Positions 36,780 through 49,600 of a DNA stretch of 64,000 nucleotides are shown one piece after another. The notes beneath the pieces were generated by a model. It was not told where the DNA came from. It did not search any database and was given only the letters and a program-made list of their open reading frames with translations. Origin of the DNA: Struthio camelus (Eukaryota > Chordata > Aves > Struthioniformes > Struthionidae); assembly GCF_040807025.1 (NCBI RefSeq), contig NC_090968.1, forward strand, positions 1,426,001-1,490,000, read 5' to 3'. Each line of letters begins with the position of its first letter. The stretch's first letter is position 1. The position numbers were made by a program, and so were the translations under genes.

Positions 36780-36900
36780 TTTCAGTCAGCAATTCAGTCA
36801 TTGCTAAGACAGGCAAATAATAAAAATACAATAGTTATGTTCAGAAGCTATGTAAATTAAAAGCAATGGACCAACATAATAAATAAGTATAAATTGACTG
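36780..36900 (-). promoter_or_regulatory. IL1B: AU-rich element region in the IL1B 3' UTR
   Basis: The minus strand reads the ARE nonamer TTATTTATT at 36886-36878, with further TATTTTTATTATTT sequence downstream. This is the hallmark of unstable cytokine mRNAs bound by TTP/HuR-class proteins. Confidence 0.7.
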
Positions 36901-37062
36901 CGACTCAGGCCCACAGGGCCCAGAGCTGCTATTTCACATGAAATAGATCTTCCGTGGGGCAGGGAAGGGAGCAGGTCCCAGCCACGCGGGTTAGCTGGCT
37001 TGTACTCGGTACATACGGCCTGAAAACCAGTGACTGCTGGTTTGGTTTGGTGCAGGGGCAGC

Positions 37063-38441
37063 TCAGTGCCTGCTCAGCCGGTACGTGGTGATGTTCACCT
37101 GGTCGGGCTGGTTGGTGATGCCCACTGGCTGCTTGGACTGCAGCGAGGTGCAGACGAACCAGCCGGGAAAGGCGGCCGACTCGAAACGCGTGGTCCCCTC
37201 CGCCGGGCTGTCCAGGCGGTAGAAGATGAAGCGGGTCAGCTCGAAGCTGTCGATGTCCTTGGTGATGTCGGCCTCCTGCAGCGGGGCGAGCCACAAGTCA
37301 GAGAAAGGAGTCAGGCCTCCCCACCGGGTCGGGGTAAGAGGGATGTTGGCAAAGCCCGGGGACACGGGGGACGCAGGGCAGGGTGCCGCCTCGGAGCCCA
37401 CTCACCTCCAGCTGCAGCATGGGCTTGGCACCGCTCATCACGCACGACATGTAGAGTTTGTACCCCTTGATGCCCAGGGCCACGGGCACCTGCATGGCCC
37501 CGGGGTTGCCCTGCGAGCTCTTGGGCCGGTACAGAGCGATGTTGAGCTTCACTGCAGAGAGAAGAGACAGGGTCAGCGGGCTGTCCCTGGGGCTGGTGGC
37601 GAAGGGAGCGGGATGGTGCTGGGGTGCCCTCACCTTTCCGGCTGGCGGAGGGGCCCTGCAGGTGCAGGGCCACGAGCTGGGTGGGCGACTCCAGCACGAA
37701 GCTCTTGTGGTTGATGTCGAGGATGTCGAAGGACAGCGAGCGGGTGTAGCGGTACACGGGGGCCCCTGCGTAGCTGCTCTCTAACCGCTGGAAGGGAACG
37801 GGCTCTGCGGGGTAGGACACTGTTAGGAGGGGTGCCAGCATGCCCAGCGGTGACAGCACCCACTCACACCTCCCTCCAGTGACTTCCCCATCGTCCAAAG
37901 CCACACTGCAACCGTACCGAAAACGGTATCCAGGAAGCTCCCAAGATCGCTGTCGGCAAAGTCCTGGTGTGACGGCCTCTTCAAGAGCTTGGTCGTGGCC
38001 ACCATGAGCACGGCGACCTGGCGGAAGGTCTTGGTGGGGTGTCCCTCCGTGATGGTCACCTGGACATCTACCTCCGAGGGGCTCTGGCCAGATGATTTCA
38101 GGTCTGAGCTCAGGCGAGGCTTCTGGAGAGAGATGGGGATGTGGTATGAGAGCCTGGCTTTTCTGCCGTGCCCCAGAGAGGGGACACCCGTGGGGCCGGG
38201 CTCTGGTTGGGGCTGTTCCCACGTCCCCACGTCCCCGTCTACCTTCTGCAGGCAGACGTAGTCGGGTCCATAAAATGTCTCCTCGGTCAGGCTGGAAAGC
38301 AAAGAGAGCCGGTGAGGCCAGTGCCAGGGCTGCATCGCCCCTGCCCCAGCGTCGCGTCCCCGCCACCCCTGGGCCATGCCGCCGCCGTGACCCCGCTTAC
38401 CTGTTGCTCTCCAGCATGTCTAAATCAGGGACGAACGCCAT
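37063..38441 (-). CDS. IL1B: IL1B, interleukin-1 beta
   Basis: Six coding exons on the minus strand: 38441-38401, 38291-38243, 38122-37918, 37804-37634, 37551-37406, 37275-37063 (stop TGA 37065-37063). The total is 825 bases, 274 residues (chicken 267), all in phase. It is a pro-inflammatory cytokine made as a cytosolic precursor with no signal peptide, acting through IL1R1/IL1RAP. The beta-trefoil domain is complete. The IL-1 family signature is at residues 235-247 ([13 protein letters not shown]). [12 protein letters not shown] at the N terminus and FADSDL in the propeptide match chicken IL-1 beta. Chicken IL-1 beta is known to lack the mammalian caspase-1 site; here Asp residues cluster at about 80-96, but none sits in an obvious mammalian-type context. 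A noncoding exon 1 lies upstream. Confidence 0.97.
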
Positions 38442-38597
38442 CTCTGCCACGGGCTGCAAAACCTGCCGGGCAAACGCAATCCCCGTTAGCGTCGCTCCTT
38501 CTCGGCGCCCGGCCCGGGCGAGCCGAGCGCGGCGCTTTGCACCGGGCCTCGCGCCCCCGGATCCCGCACGCCCCGAGGGGGAAAGGGCTGCCGCTAC

Positions 38598-38690
38598 CTG
38601 TCCAAACGGTGCGCTGGCTCCGCCTGTGCTGCTCGCCGCGTGTCCTCGGCGCTCTCTGAGCCCTGCGCCGGCGTGCCGGGTTTTCATGCG
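38598..38690 (-). promoter_or_regulatory. IL1B: IL1B noncoding first exon (approximate)
   Basis: On the minus strand TTTGGACAG ends at 38598 before a GTAGCG donor. A matching acceptor (GGCAG) at 38464-38463 joins to the 21 bases before the ATG. The upstream edge is a guess from the promoter position. Confidence 0.5.
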
Positions 38691-38714
38691 CTGCTGGAAG
38701 GAAGCGCTGTCAGA

Positions 38715-38740
38715 ACGGGATTTCCACGTTTCGCAACGCC
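38715..38740 (-). promoter_or_regulatory. IL1B: IL1B promoter NF-kB and C/EBP sites
   Basis: GGGATTTCC (NF-kB consensus) at 38717-38725 is followed at 38728-38737 by GTTTCGCAAC, a C/EBP (NF-IL6) half-match read on the minus strand as GTTGCGAAAC. Both lie about 280 bases upstream of the ATG and just above the inferred first exon, as in other IL1B promoters. Occupancy is inferred. Confidence 0.55.
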
Positions 38741-40080
38741 TGGGGTTTACCCAGTTCCCTCTACAGGCTTTCCTTCCCCTTCGGTTCCCTTCCCAGGGAA
38801 GGCTTTCTCCTTCCCAGGGCCGCCCAGCCTCGCTGGCACGGACCCACCGGGCAAGGAGAGACGTGCCGGGGAGCCGGCACCTGCGCCGGGGCTCGTTGCT
38901 ATCCCTCTCTTTGCTTGGCTAAACTGGCGGGGAGAGCGCCGCTCCTCCCCGTCGCCTGCCTCCGGGAGCTGGGGGTTGGCCGGCCCGAGCACCCCCGTTG
39001 AGGCCGGGGAAGGGTCGCCTGCCTCCGCGCGGAGCGCCCGAGCGGTGACTTGGGGCCGGCGGCGGCGCGCGGGCCCGCCGGCCTCGGGGAACGAGGGTGA
39101 CGCGGCGGGGACTGCCCCGGCGCCCATGATGACGCCCACCCTCGTCAGGGCTGGGGAAACGCCGGCAGCCCCCGAAAAGGAGGCGGTGGCGCAAGCGTCG
39201 CCGCTCAGCGATTTCTCCATGCGGCTTCCTCTTCCTCGGCCGGGCTGGGGCCGGGTGACCCGGTTCGGGGTGCCTCCGGCCGCTCGCTCTCGCCCAAGTT
39301 TCCGCCGGGGCGCCCTGCCGGGAGGCAGGGGACATCAGCCCCGTCCATCTGGGTCCCTCGTGCCCGCCTGTGGCGCCGGCTGCCCTTGGGGACAGTCCTT
39401 GGGGACGCTGCCTTCGGCCAGGAGCGTGGCCCAAGGCCTCCTCTCCTGAGCGACCCGGGGGTCTGGTCCCGTCTCACCCGTCCCCGTCCCCTTCGTGCCC
39501 CCCTCACCTCCGCTTCCGAGCACCCCCCCCCCCGAGCACGTCCTCCACGTGCTGGTGCTGCTGGCCCCGTCCCACCCCATGGCGGCCGGCGGCATGTCCT
39601 GCTCCCGGGCGGGCCGGGGCCCTGTCCCGGGGAGGCGCGCGGGGGGGGTCTTTCCCTGGCGCTGTTTCGCTTCCCCAAATCGCGGCGGTGCCGCTCTCCT
39701 CGCGCCTGGCGGGCCCGGGGCCGGCTCCCTCCGCGCCCTTCCCGCCAGCCAGGCCCCGGATTTGCGGTCGGCTGACTCACCCGGCAGGAAATTACAGAGA
39801 AACCCCCAGAGTTGCCCCCCGCCCGGGGCTGCCTCCAGGCCTGCCCGCACCCATGGGTGGGCTCCATCCCCGGCCAGGGCCCAGCTAGGCCCCCACCCCA
39901 GGGTGCCCCCTCCCTGCGGCCACCTGCGCCCCACAGCCCCACAGCAAGGCGGTTGGGGACTTTGGGGGTGACGGCAGCCGGGGGGGGCAGGGGTGCTGCC
40001 CCCCCCCCACGACTCTCCTAAGGGCTGCAGGGGGCCACCCCGGGGGGGGTGGGCAACGCCGTGTTGGAGAGGGCAGGTAG
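38741..40080. other. IL1B-OGDH spacer
   Basis: GC-rich intergenic DNA between divergently transcribed IL1B and OGDH. Several long ORFs on both strands are low-complexity and show no recognised domain. Confidence 0.5.
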
Positions 40081-40870
40081 CCATGGAGACGGCCTCACGG
40101 CGGGGGCCCCGCCCCCCGGCGACACAAGCCCCGCCCTAACGCCTAGCCCCGCCTCCAGAGGGTTAGCCCCGCCCCCCTCGGTTTCGCGCGCGCGCGCGCG
40201 GCGGGTGGGGAGCGAGAGCGAGCGGGCGAGCGGCGGCGCGCAGGCGCGGCGGGGGCGTGGCCGCGCGGGTGGGCGGGGCGGGAGGCGGGGGCGACGCGGT
40301 GACGCAGCGGGCGGGGCGGGGCGGCGGCGCGGGGCGGTAGTCGGCGGTTGGGGGCCGCTGTCAGAGCCGGGGCCGCGAGCGGGGCGGACGGACGCGCCGG
40401 CAGGTAGGGCGGGCGGGGCGGGGCGGGGCGGGCGCGGCCGAGCTGAGGCGCGGGGCGGGGCGGGGGGGAGCCGGCAGGGCCGGGCGGCCGGGAGAGGTGG
40501 CGGCGGGGGGCGGTGGCGGCGGCGGCGGCCACGCGCCGGCTCCCCGGTGTCCTTGGCGCCACCGCCCGGGCGCCTCAGGGAAGGGGGTGGGGGGCGGCGG
40601 AGGCGGGGCTTGCGCTCGGACGGGCAGCGCGGCGCGGCCAATGGGGAGGCGGCGCGGCGGCTGGCGCCGCTCCCATAGGCGGCGGGCGGGCGCGCGGCGG
40701 GGGCAGCCGCGGCGGCGGCGGCTGATTGGCGGGGGCGGGCCAGGCGCGCGCGTTGGGTGGGGGGCGGGGCGGGAGGCGCGCGCGCGCCCTTCTCCCCCCC
40801 CCCCCCCGCCCCACGTGGGCCCCTTCCGCGCGGGGCAGCTGCGGCGCGGGCGGGGGCCCGGCCAGGCCCA
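40081..40870 (+). promoter_or_regulatory. OGDH: OGDH CpG island and noncoding exon 1
   Basis: Very dense CpG island with many GC boxes and an uninterrupted (CG)8 tract near 40186-40201 that could adopt Z-DNA. The probable noncoding exon 1 ends at 40403 (GCCGGCAG before GTAGGG). No TATA box is seen, as expected for this housekeeping TCA-cycle gene. Confidence 0.6.
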
Positions 40871-43800
40871 AGGTCACCGGGGCACCCCTCGCCGTGGCGG
40901 GGGGGGGGGGGCACGGACCCCCCCCCCCCCCCCCGAGCCCGCTGTCCGGCCAAGGGAGCGGGCGTCGAGCAGCCGCCTGAGGGTCGAGCAGGCCTCGACG
41001 CCCCGCTCCGGCCTGCGCCGCCCTTGAGGACTCCTGGAGGCCGAGCGCTTCCCCCGGAGCCGCAGCGCCCGCAGGTGCGAGGCGCTTGCACCTGGGCTTC
41101 GGTGGCGGAAAGGTGGCGAGGAGCTTCTTCTGGAGCAAGTACCCGGTTTCTGCCGCGCCAGAGCCTGAAGGGATCTCACCCGGTCGTGCCTGCGCGACTG
41201 CCGAGAATATACTGCGTATACCTTCAAAACCTCTTCCTCTAGAGCTTCAATTCAAGCAGCATGCGTTCTTTAGATCTGCTAGCCGCAGTATGTTAAAGCC
41301 CATCTGCTTTCTAATGGGAATTTCATGAGCTTTCAGATATGCAAGTTTTTTTTTTTTTTTTTAAAAAAAACCACCCTCACTTTCATTTCCCAGTGTTTTG
41401 ATAGTATAGTAATATGTCTGATATTTAATTGGCATGACTACCAGACTAAACAGTTAGAGGGAACTGACTCATTTGAGATGCTGTTGAATGCATATATTTA
41501 TATTATAAATATGTGTTTCTCTTGGCTATTACAACAGTGTCACTTTCCTTCATGCCAAATACGCCACGCTCCTAACAAAAAGGAGTAAAAACTGTTACTC
41601 TTCGTACTTTGGCTTATAGAATAAATAGTAAATCAAAACTCTGATGTCATTATATACTCCTGCCAAGCGGACCCATGCGTTTAGCACTAGGTAAAGGCTG
41701 GGATCGGTCACGCTCCGCAAGCACTAGCACTTAGGCACTCAAAAGTTGGCTTCCTCTCTTACTATGCTTTCCATACGTTAAGTTAGGTGTACTGATGAAC
41801 CGCTTGGCTGTTCCTCTGATCAAGTATTTAATTCTTTCTTATCCTTTACTTGGTGGTTTTGATTGTAAGCAAAAAAGCAATGCCCAATTAAGTGTCTTCT
41901 GGGGCAGGTTTCACTGATTCTGGCTGTCAGAGGTCAAATTTAGTAGCTTAATCCGCTTTGCTTAATGGTATAGTGTTGAATGTATGAGCCCTTAATCTGT
42001 TATGAATATTCTTGTTGTTTGACCTTTCAGTGAAAACACAAGACTGAGAAGTGGGAATTTGAGTTCTAATCCAGCTTTAGCAGTAAGGGCCTGGTCAACA
42101 ACCAATGGATTTTCTTTTTTTTCCTTAATACCACTTGAGTTGAAGCAGGGTAACTTTGTGCGTGAAGCCTTGTACTAAGGTACTATTCCCATATCAGTAA
42201 TTTTGGGCTCGTTCTCCTGAGTCCTTGCTCCTACGCGTTGCTACGCTACTTGGATTTCACTCGGAAGCATCCTTGCTCCGATACAGGCTTGGTTCTGCTG
42301 CGACACAGCCTGGGCTCTCCCAAATCCTGGCAGCGATCCCTTTCCAGGAGACCCTCAAAGACACGGCGGTTCTGCTCGTTTTAGGTTGAACTCCAGGGTT
42401 AGGCACCCCAGTTTTCCGGAGACGTCGCAGAGTCCCTGGGTGCTCAGCAGAACTGAAATTGGATACCAAAGCTAGAGACTACTCTGAAGCTTTAGTCCTG
42501 CAGCTTTTTTTTTTTTCCATGCGTGTGTGCGCCTGGCCATGGGCACGTGATTCAGTGTGCTCTCTAAAGTATCTCTGTGTATTTTGCTGCTTAAAGCTCA
42601 GGGAGATGAATCATAAGCGGAGAAAACATCCAATGGTCGTACAACATTGTCACGCTCGCTGTACTGCGCTTTGCTGCCGTTTCTTGCCGGGTCAAAATGC
42701 TCTGTCTGTAAACTAAGTTTGGGTTTCTCCGAAGTCAGCTGTGAGTTACAGTCTGATTCGACTGTGGGCAGAAGTGAGAGCAGAGTGGAAAGCACGAATG
42801 GTCTTTCCTCCTGCCCCTGAAGAAATCTGTAAAAAGTGTTGGCTCTTGTTAACCCCTAGAAGCGGTGGAGTGATCTCGGTCCTTCCTCAGGCTGGTTTAA
42901 ATTTCTCTCCTGAACTAACCTCTACAACTAATGAGGGCCCAGAAATGCCGAATGCTGCAGTTTCCTGCTTCTAAATAGAGTTTCCCATTGGGGTGCAGCT
43001 ACCAGTCGCTGTCTCGAACAAGTCGTGATGCTGCTGCGTTTAAAGTTGCATCAACCCGAGTGCTCTTTGGACCGAAATCTGTGTTTTGAGAGGGGAAGCT
43101 TAGCTGCTGCGGTGCTGAGTAGTCAGAACTAGATTCAACAAACCGGGGCCGGGAGCCTGGCTGATGAAACATTAGTAACAAAGATATATTTTCTTTTTCT
43201 CCTCAGTTCAGTCTTGCACTTTGAAACTTCATTTTTATCTCTTGAATGAGTGATGGCTGCTCTGACGTTTGGCTGCTACTTGTAAACTAGTAGGGAACAG
43301 GGAAACGAGCCAGCTCGGGTCAGCTCCGACCTTGGATCCTGCCTCTTATGGGAGCAATTAGGTGGCTCTGGAGTCCAGGCAGCTGGAAAGTGCAAGCCCA
43401 AGGAGAGCTGTCCCCAGGTGCCAGCACTTTCCCCGAGGTGATCGCTTTCCAGCACTTTCCTTTGAGCTCGGGCTGCCGTTCTCAATCGGGTCTATTTAAG
43501 AGGTAGTTTAGTTAACCCTGCCGACCCTGCTTTTCTACCCCTGCCTTTGTCACGTCTCTGTAGAGTAGGTGGCTGTCCCGCAGATCTCTGGGTTGCTTTC
43601 CCCCCCCCCCCCCCGCCCAACTTCTCTGGACAGGTCTAAAAGGGTTGAGCCCCCGTCTAGATCTTTCGGATCAGCCTTCTCGGAGCTTCGCTTTTAGGGG
43701 GAAGCAGCGATTAAGTGATCTGTCTTGGAGCCCACGTCTTAAGTCTTTTGCTCAGGGATGGAGGAAAACCTTCATCGCGGCGCGCATAGCGCGTATGAGC

Positions 43801-46670
43801 GTGAGGCGACAACCTCAGCAAAGCTTGGGCAGCTTGTTTTGGGATCAGCAAAGCCGAGCTCAACGGCTGCAAGTGCCCCGCGATGGTGGAGGATGTGTCG
43901 CTACCGGCAGAGACGTTAGACGGCGCGTCGAGGTCCAGCGAGGTCCCCGCAGGCATCGAGCGAGGGGTGGAGGGAGAGGTTCGTGCCGTCCCGTCGGCGC
44001 AACGTTCCCAGAGAGGAGGGAGCAGCCTGCGTTGAATTCCCCTGGAGCGTAAACCGCCTCGCCTTCGCTGGGTTCTCGCTGTGGATTTGCTAACAGAAAA
44101 ACGTGCCCTGGATAGGTGAAGGAGAGAAAATAAAAGTCGGAGGCCGAAGGCGGAGAGCGCGTCCCTGCGTCCTTCGGGCGCGAGCCTGCGAACGAAGGAG
44201 CGTCTGTCAGGTTGCGGTTGAACGCTTGCCGGCGAAGGGAAGGCCTAAATCGGCTTGTGCGGGTGCCATCTGGTAATGAGCTTTGGTCACCCGTGGGTGA
44301 CAGCTTCAGTATTTCTTGCGGCTTTCCTGAGATACCTGATTGTCAGGAGCAACGCAATGAAGAGCCTGGCGCGCGTACCTTAACGGTGCTACGGTTTGAC
44401 TAGGCTTAGACTGAATGAGGCCAGAAGCGCGCTGACTGCTGAGTGAGTAATGCAGCAAAAATTGCCTTGAGAAGAGCCGTTCCAGTTCAGCTGTTGGCCA
44501 AGGCCTTCTAAAGAAGAAAGAGGAAAAAGCTTCCAAGCTGCATTTATATAACGAAAGTTATTTCCCTGTGACTTGTGCAGACCTGGAAGGGTTCACACTG
44601 TTAGACTCCATCAGCTCCGCGTGAGGCCGGGAAGGAAAATGTGACATTCGGCATTAAAATCCAGCTGCTAACCGATTTTTTTCCGACGCTCCTCTAGGAA
44701 TGGCTGTCGGTTTTGGTAGCTGGTCAATAGGCATTTGTTCTTTAAGCTACTATGACTGGCTTTTGCAAATGTGATTGTTTGTTTGTTTGTTTGTTTTTTC
44801 TAAAAGTTTCTTTCTCCCCTTGATCCCCTTTTCTCAGACTTGCAGCGTTGCAGGATTAAAACGCCCAAGTTGCTTCCTGTTTTGTTTTGGGTTGTTTTTG
44901 GTTTTTGTTTCAGCAGCGCGGGAAGGTCACTCTGTGGTCACTGCCTTCCTGACGCTGAGAGCCTTTAAACCGATTCCGGTTCTGCTAACGATGGCTGTTT
45001 AGGGCACTTGTTTTTAGCCGTTATTCCCAAATTTCACACAGTCCCTGCGAGGTGATGGACTTTTCTTGCAGGGCAGGATCTCAAGGATTTGGAAGAAACG
45101 TTTCAAACTGCGTAAAAAGAGTGGAGATTTAAGGGCCACGGTTTTTAAGGGTCCACTTTCTGTTGGAATCTGAGTTTAACACAGTGTTTTTTTTTTTTCC
45201 TGTAAAAACTAGAGGGCTGTCTGAAGAAGAATCAAAAAATACTTAATATACTCATTGGAAATGGAGTAGGTCTGAGAAGCAATGTGGAAAAAACACCAGG
45301 GCAACTTGATCCTTTGGGGGAGCTGTTAATCTGGGCCGCGTTTCACCATAAAACATGCCTTATTTTTATGATTTTTTTTTAATATAAAATGTGCAGGTAG
45401 CTTGGACTCACGGTGGCTGAGCTGGTGACAACTCTGCACATCCCACCAAGCAATCTACTTTGTACCGGTGTCTCATTTCCGCTCAGATTCCTCTTTACAG
45501 GCAATGACTGTGTTGTCCACAGGGAAGAAGGTAGGGAGAAGACCCAGCGTCCCCTCCACGGAGAACGAGAAGAGGGATGTCTCTCGCAAACCCTCGTTCC
45601 TCAGCCTGCGTAGACTCGGCTGGCAAATCCAAATGTGTAACCTGTTTCCCGTTACACTTCTTGGGCTTTAATTTCACATAATAGCCGGCAGCTTTATGCT
45701 CTTTTCCATCGTGGTCTTGGCGAGGTGGACGCTCCTGTGACCCGTTCCTGCCGCGAGCAGCGGGGCACGTGTTGTGAAACGCTGAGCGTGCACACTGGCG
45801 CAAGGAAGCGCTGTTTTTTCTTGTTTCAGAAGCGCGGGAACGTGCAGTCCGGGCATTACCGAGGGCAGCTGGGGCTCCCAAGAGGGTTAACGGGAATAAA
45901 GTTTGCTGGAAAGTGCTGCCGTCACTTCTCATTAGTTGCGATTGCACTGTGGGAAAGCTGCTGTCGGCGGCTCGTCTTCCCTCCCCGCCGCCCCGTGAAG
46001 TCGTCTTAAAACTTGCCCCACGTCCCTGCGTTGGGGACTGGGAGACGAGACGCCGGTTGCTCTCTGTGTCCTATGCCAACAAACTTGTAAAAAAAAAAAA
46101 AAAAAAATCCTACTTTTCTTTCCAGCTGTTTTCAGGCCACCGCAGCACCTCGCACCTCTTTGCATAGACTCTTCTCTCTTGTGTAACTCGCTTCTGAGAC
46201 AGTAAAGTTAACTACAGTTGTGTATATTGTGAATAACTACAGTTGTGTATGTTGTGAAAAGAAATCAAAATAAAAACTCATCCTAGACTGGTGTATCCGA
46301 GTGCTTTGAAGCAAAAGGGTAGGGACCACTAGGCAAAAGAAACGCTGTTCTCGTTCTGCCATTAAATCCTTCCCGTCTTGTGTTGGGTCAGTCGAATGCA
46401 AGAGCCTGGTCTGGTGGGTTTGGTCTTGGGTTGGCGTGTCAGAGCCTCAGGTGTTGCTTGTGGCTTTGCTAGTGGTACGTGGCTGACAGCCAAGTGGTAT
46501 GGCCAAGTCGCGTCCCCGAATCGTGCTTTCCTGCCAGGGTGAAAAGTCTTTTCTCCTCCTCGGGCTCCAAGCGCTGCATAAGGGCTGATGGTATGAAGGG
46601 GTGGGAGGTGGTCTATGGCCTCCGGTGTCTTGGATAATTTCTAAAATGCTTTCCATTTCTATTCCAACAG
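40871..46670 (+). other. OGDH intron 1
   Basis: About 6.3 kb of intron in all (from 40404), the left end still CpG-island shore. It contains a (TTTG)n tract at about 44775-44798 and an A homopolymer of about 19 bases near 46089-46107. A faint MIR-like patch (GAATTTGAGTTCTAATCC) lies near 42055. No other gene is recognised. Confidence 0.5.
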
Positions 46671-46697
46671 GAACTTGTGTGAGGCTACAGGACAAAA

Positions 46698-49600
46698 ATG
46701 TTTAACTTAAGGACTTGTGCAGCAAAATTGAGGCCGTTGACGGCCTCTCAGACTGTTAAGACAATTTCCCAACACAGGCCAGCAGCACCCAGGACGTTTC
46801 AACAGATCAGGTGCTACAGCGCACCTGTGGCTGCTGAGCCTTTTTTGAGTGGGACTAGTTCAAACTATGTGGAGGAAATGTACTATGCTTGGCTGGAAAA
46901 TCCCAAAAGTGTACACAAGGTAAGGAGCAACCTCACCAGGATACTGTCTTCGCTTCCTGGCTTCCGTGTGTGTCTGTGTGTTTAAACAGTAAGTTCAGGT
47001 AAGTGCGAGTGTCCCAAGGAGGATTTCAGCCAGAGGGGCCTGATAGTCCTGGATCGCTATTCTGCCTCGTATTTCCTGGAGAAAACAACGGCCATTGCCT
47101 GAGCAGGAGCAAGGTGAAGAAAAGCTTCTCTGGTCAAGAGTGAATGTCACGGGCTCGCAGGACATGGTCAGCGTGGAGTGCTCTGCTTCTGGGATCGCAC
47201 GTGGATACAAAGAGGAATGGCTTCTCCTGGGAATCCACCTTTAATGAGCTCCTGATGCTTTTTTTTCCCCTCCTGCTCTGATGGCCTATTAGGAGGGTTT
47301 AATTCTTAAGTGGAGGATGTGGAGGAGAGAGGGAGGGTATTTTTCCCGTCTTGATTGTTTTCCTTTTTTCCTGTTAGCCTCGAGCCTGGGTGGCGTTACA
47401 TGTTGAGGCAGACAAGCTATAACTAAGCTGACTTTGTGCTTAAAACTGGACATCAATCCACCACTGCAGCCTGGGGAGGGGAACTATTTCAGACTCCTGC
47501 TCTGGTAACCAGAGAGTTTCCCACGTGCTGCTCCTTACCTAAAAATTGGGAAACCAACTTAGCTGTGGGCAGTATGCACAAAAGTCTGTCATGCCTCTCT
47601 CGAACCAAATTACTGAAGCTCCTCCAGCTAGGAGGCGGCCAACTTCCTAATGTAGGGCACAGCCCTGGGCGATTCGGTGTTGCTCAGGCCCTCTTTTGAG
47701 TGGGGTTGTGCTGGCTGCAAGGTAACATCAGCTTGGTTGTACTTGTCAGAGCCGGGGGAACGGAGTCTCCTTGCAAATCCAAGGAGGGCCGTCAGGGAAG
47801 CCAGTCGGACGCGGCCGGTGTGTCCGTGTGTTACATCGGCTGCGCTACAGGATGTGAAACAGGAAGGAACGGGAGGTGATGGCGTTCAGCCTCGTGTCTG
47901 AAAAAGGTCGTGGGGCTGCAGTTATACAGTGCTGCCAAAGCAGGACATGTAACTGCCTGTGCGGTGGGTGAGGTCTTGGCTGAGAAGAGGATTTCTGAAA
48001 CCCTACCGCATTTTATTTTTCCAGTGTTTCATGAAGAAAACATTGCTGTAGTGACTAAGTTTCAGCACTACCCAGGGAAACTTAAGACGGTTTCCTACCT
48101 GTTCTGATGTAGAGCAGGGATTTTCTTTGTCCAGTGGCACATGAACAGCCTGTAAGCCAGAATGCAGATATGAGATGAGCAGTCAAGAGATGAGTAAGGA
48201 ATCTCACATTCGAACACATGCCTCAGCATTGAGCATGTTTTCCATGGCACTGATCCCATGCATCCAAAATACGCAGCCTGTAGGGTGTTTGCTCCTGTAA
48301 AGGTGTTAAGGTAGGATCAAAGTGAGATTTTCATGAACAGAGTTGACTTTATGCTTCTTTCTAGGCAAATGGGTGGGTGAGCGAAGCGATACAGACTCTA
48401 AAAACACAAAAACAGGTTATTTTGGGTTGTGCCGTTTGTCAAATAGTGACTTGAAAGCTACCCGCCAAGTGCACGTTTCTGTTCCATGTGATGTGGTATA
48501 ACCCAGTCCTTCAGAGGTGAGATGCTGAATTAAAAGTTGCTGCACACCAGTCTAAATACTATAGTCCTAATTCACTTAAAAATGAGGGAGGGTTATACCA
48601 GGCTTGCCTCTATGATAGGGTACGGTTTTGTCTTTGAAGAGCCCTTATTGAACCGCGAGTGCTCTTTGCCAGTCTACAAACCCTGTTTCAAACTCTGAAT
48701 ATCTTGCCGAACGGATGGTCGAGTAAACAACTCGACTAGCTGAGGCAGCTGCGAAAAGTGCATTCAACTAGTTTGGGGTCCTGAGGCCACAGTGGACCTT
48801 TGGATCTTTTAAGTCTCGTCACCTGTTTCATGTAGCCCACGTAGTTTCATCAGTCCATCTATATCTAGGCAGTCCGTGCATGGTGCTATACAGGGATCCT
48901 CATGCATGCTTAGCTGTGAAGGAATCGTAGAATAACTTAGGTTGGAAGGAACCGCTGGAGTCTCTAGTCCAAGCCTGTGCCCTGGGCATGGCCAGCTTTA
49001 AGTTAGATTCAACTTAGCAGCCAGACTAGCTTGCTCAGGACCTTGTGCAGTCATGTTTGGCGCATCTCCAAGGATGGAGCTCCTGCAGTCTTTCCAGGGC
49101 CCTACTCTAGTGTTTGCACCCCCTCACCCGCTGTGAAGAATTACGGGTGTGTATTAGTTACTGCTGGAAACAGATGTCCCTTGAAATATTTTTGAATATT
49201 TACAGCCACTGCTTCACTGCTCTCTAAGGTTTCCTTCCATAAAGAAAATGATTGTGCCTCTGAACTTCTGACTGTCTTGCCCTTTCACTGATGCTCCATA
49301 AACTGAAAGAGCGGGAGGCTGCTTCAACCGGTGTCTGTTTTGAACTAGTCCTTGCAGACCTTTAGAAAGCAGCCAGAAAAAGCAATGTCCACAAACGCCA
49401 GCTCTCTGCAGCTGCGGCTCTGCCAGTCTCCGGCGCATACAGCCTGGAGGGAAGGTGCCAACTTAGTGCTTTTGGGCAGTAACCGAAACCCTTAGCTGTA
49501 AAAGCAGAAAAGACTCGGAAAGCGTTGGCCGAGGACGTAAAGATCAGAGGTGGGTAAAAATAGCCTTTGTGTTCTGGCTTTGTGAAGCCGGTTCGTGTTC

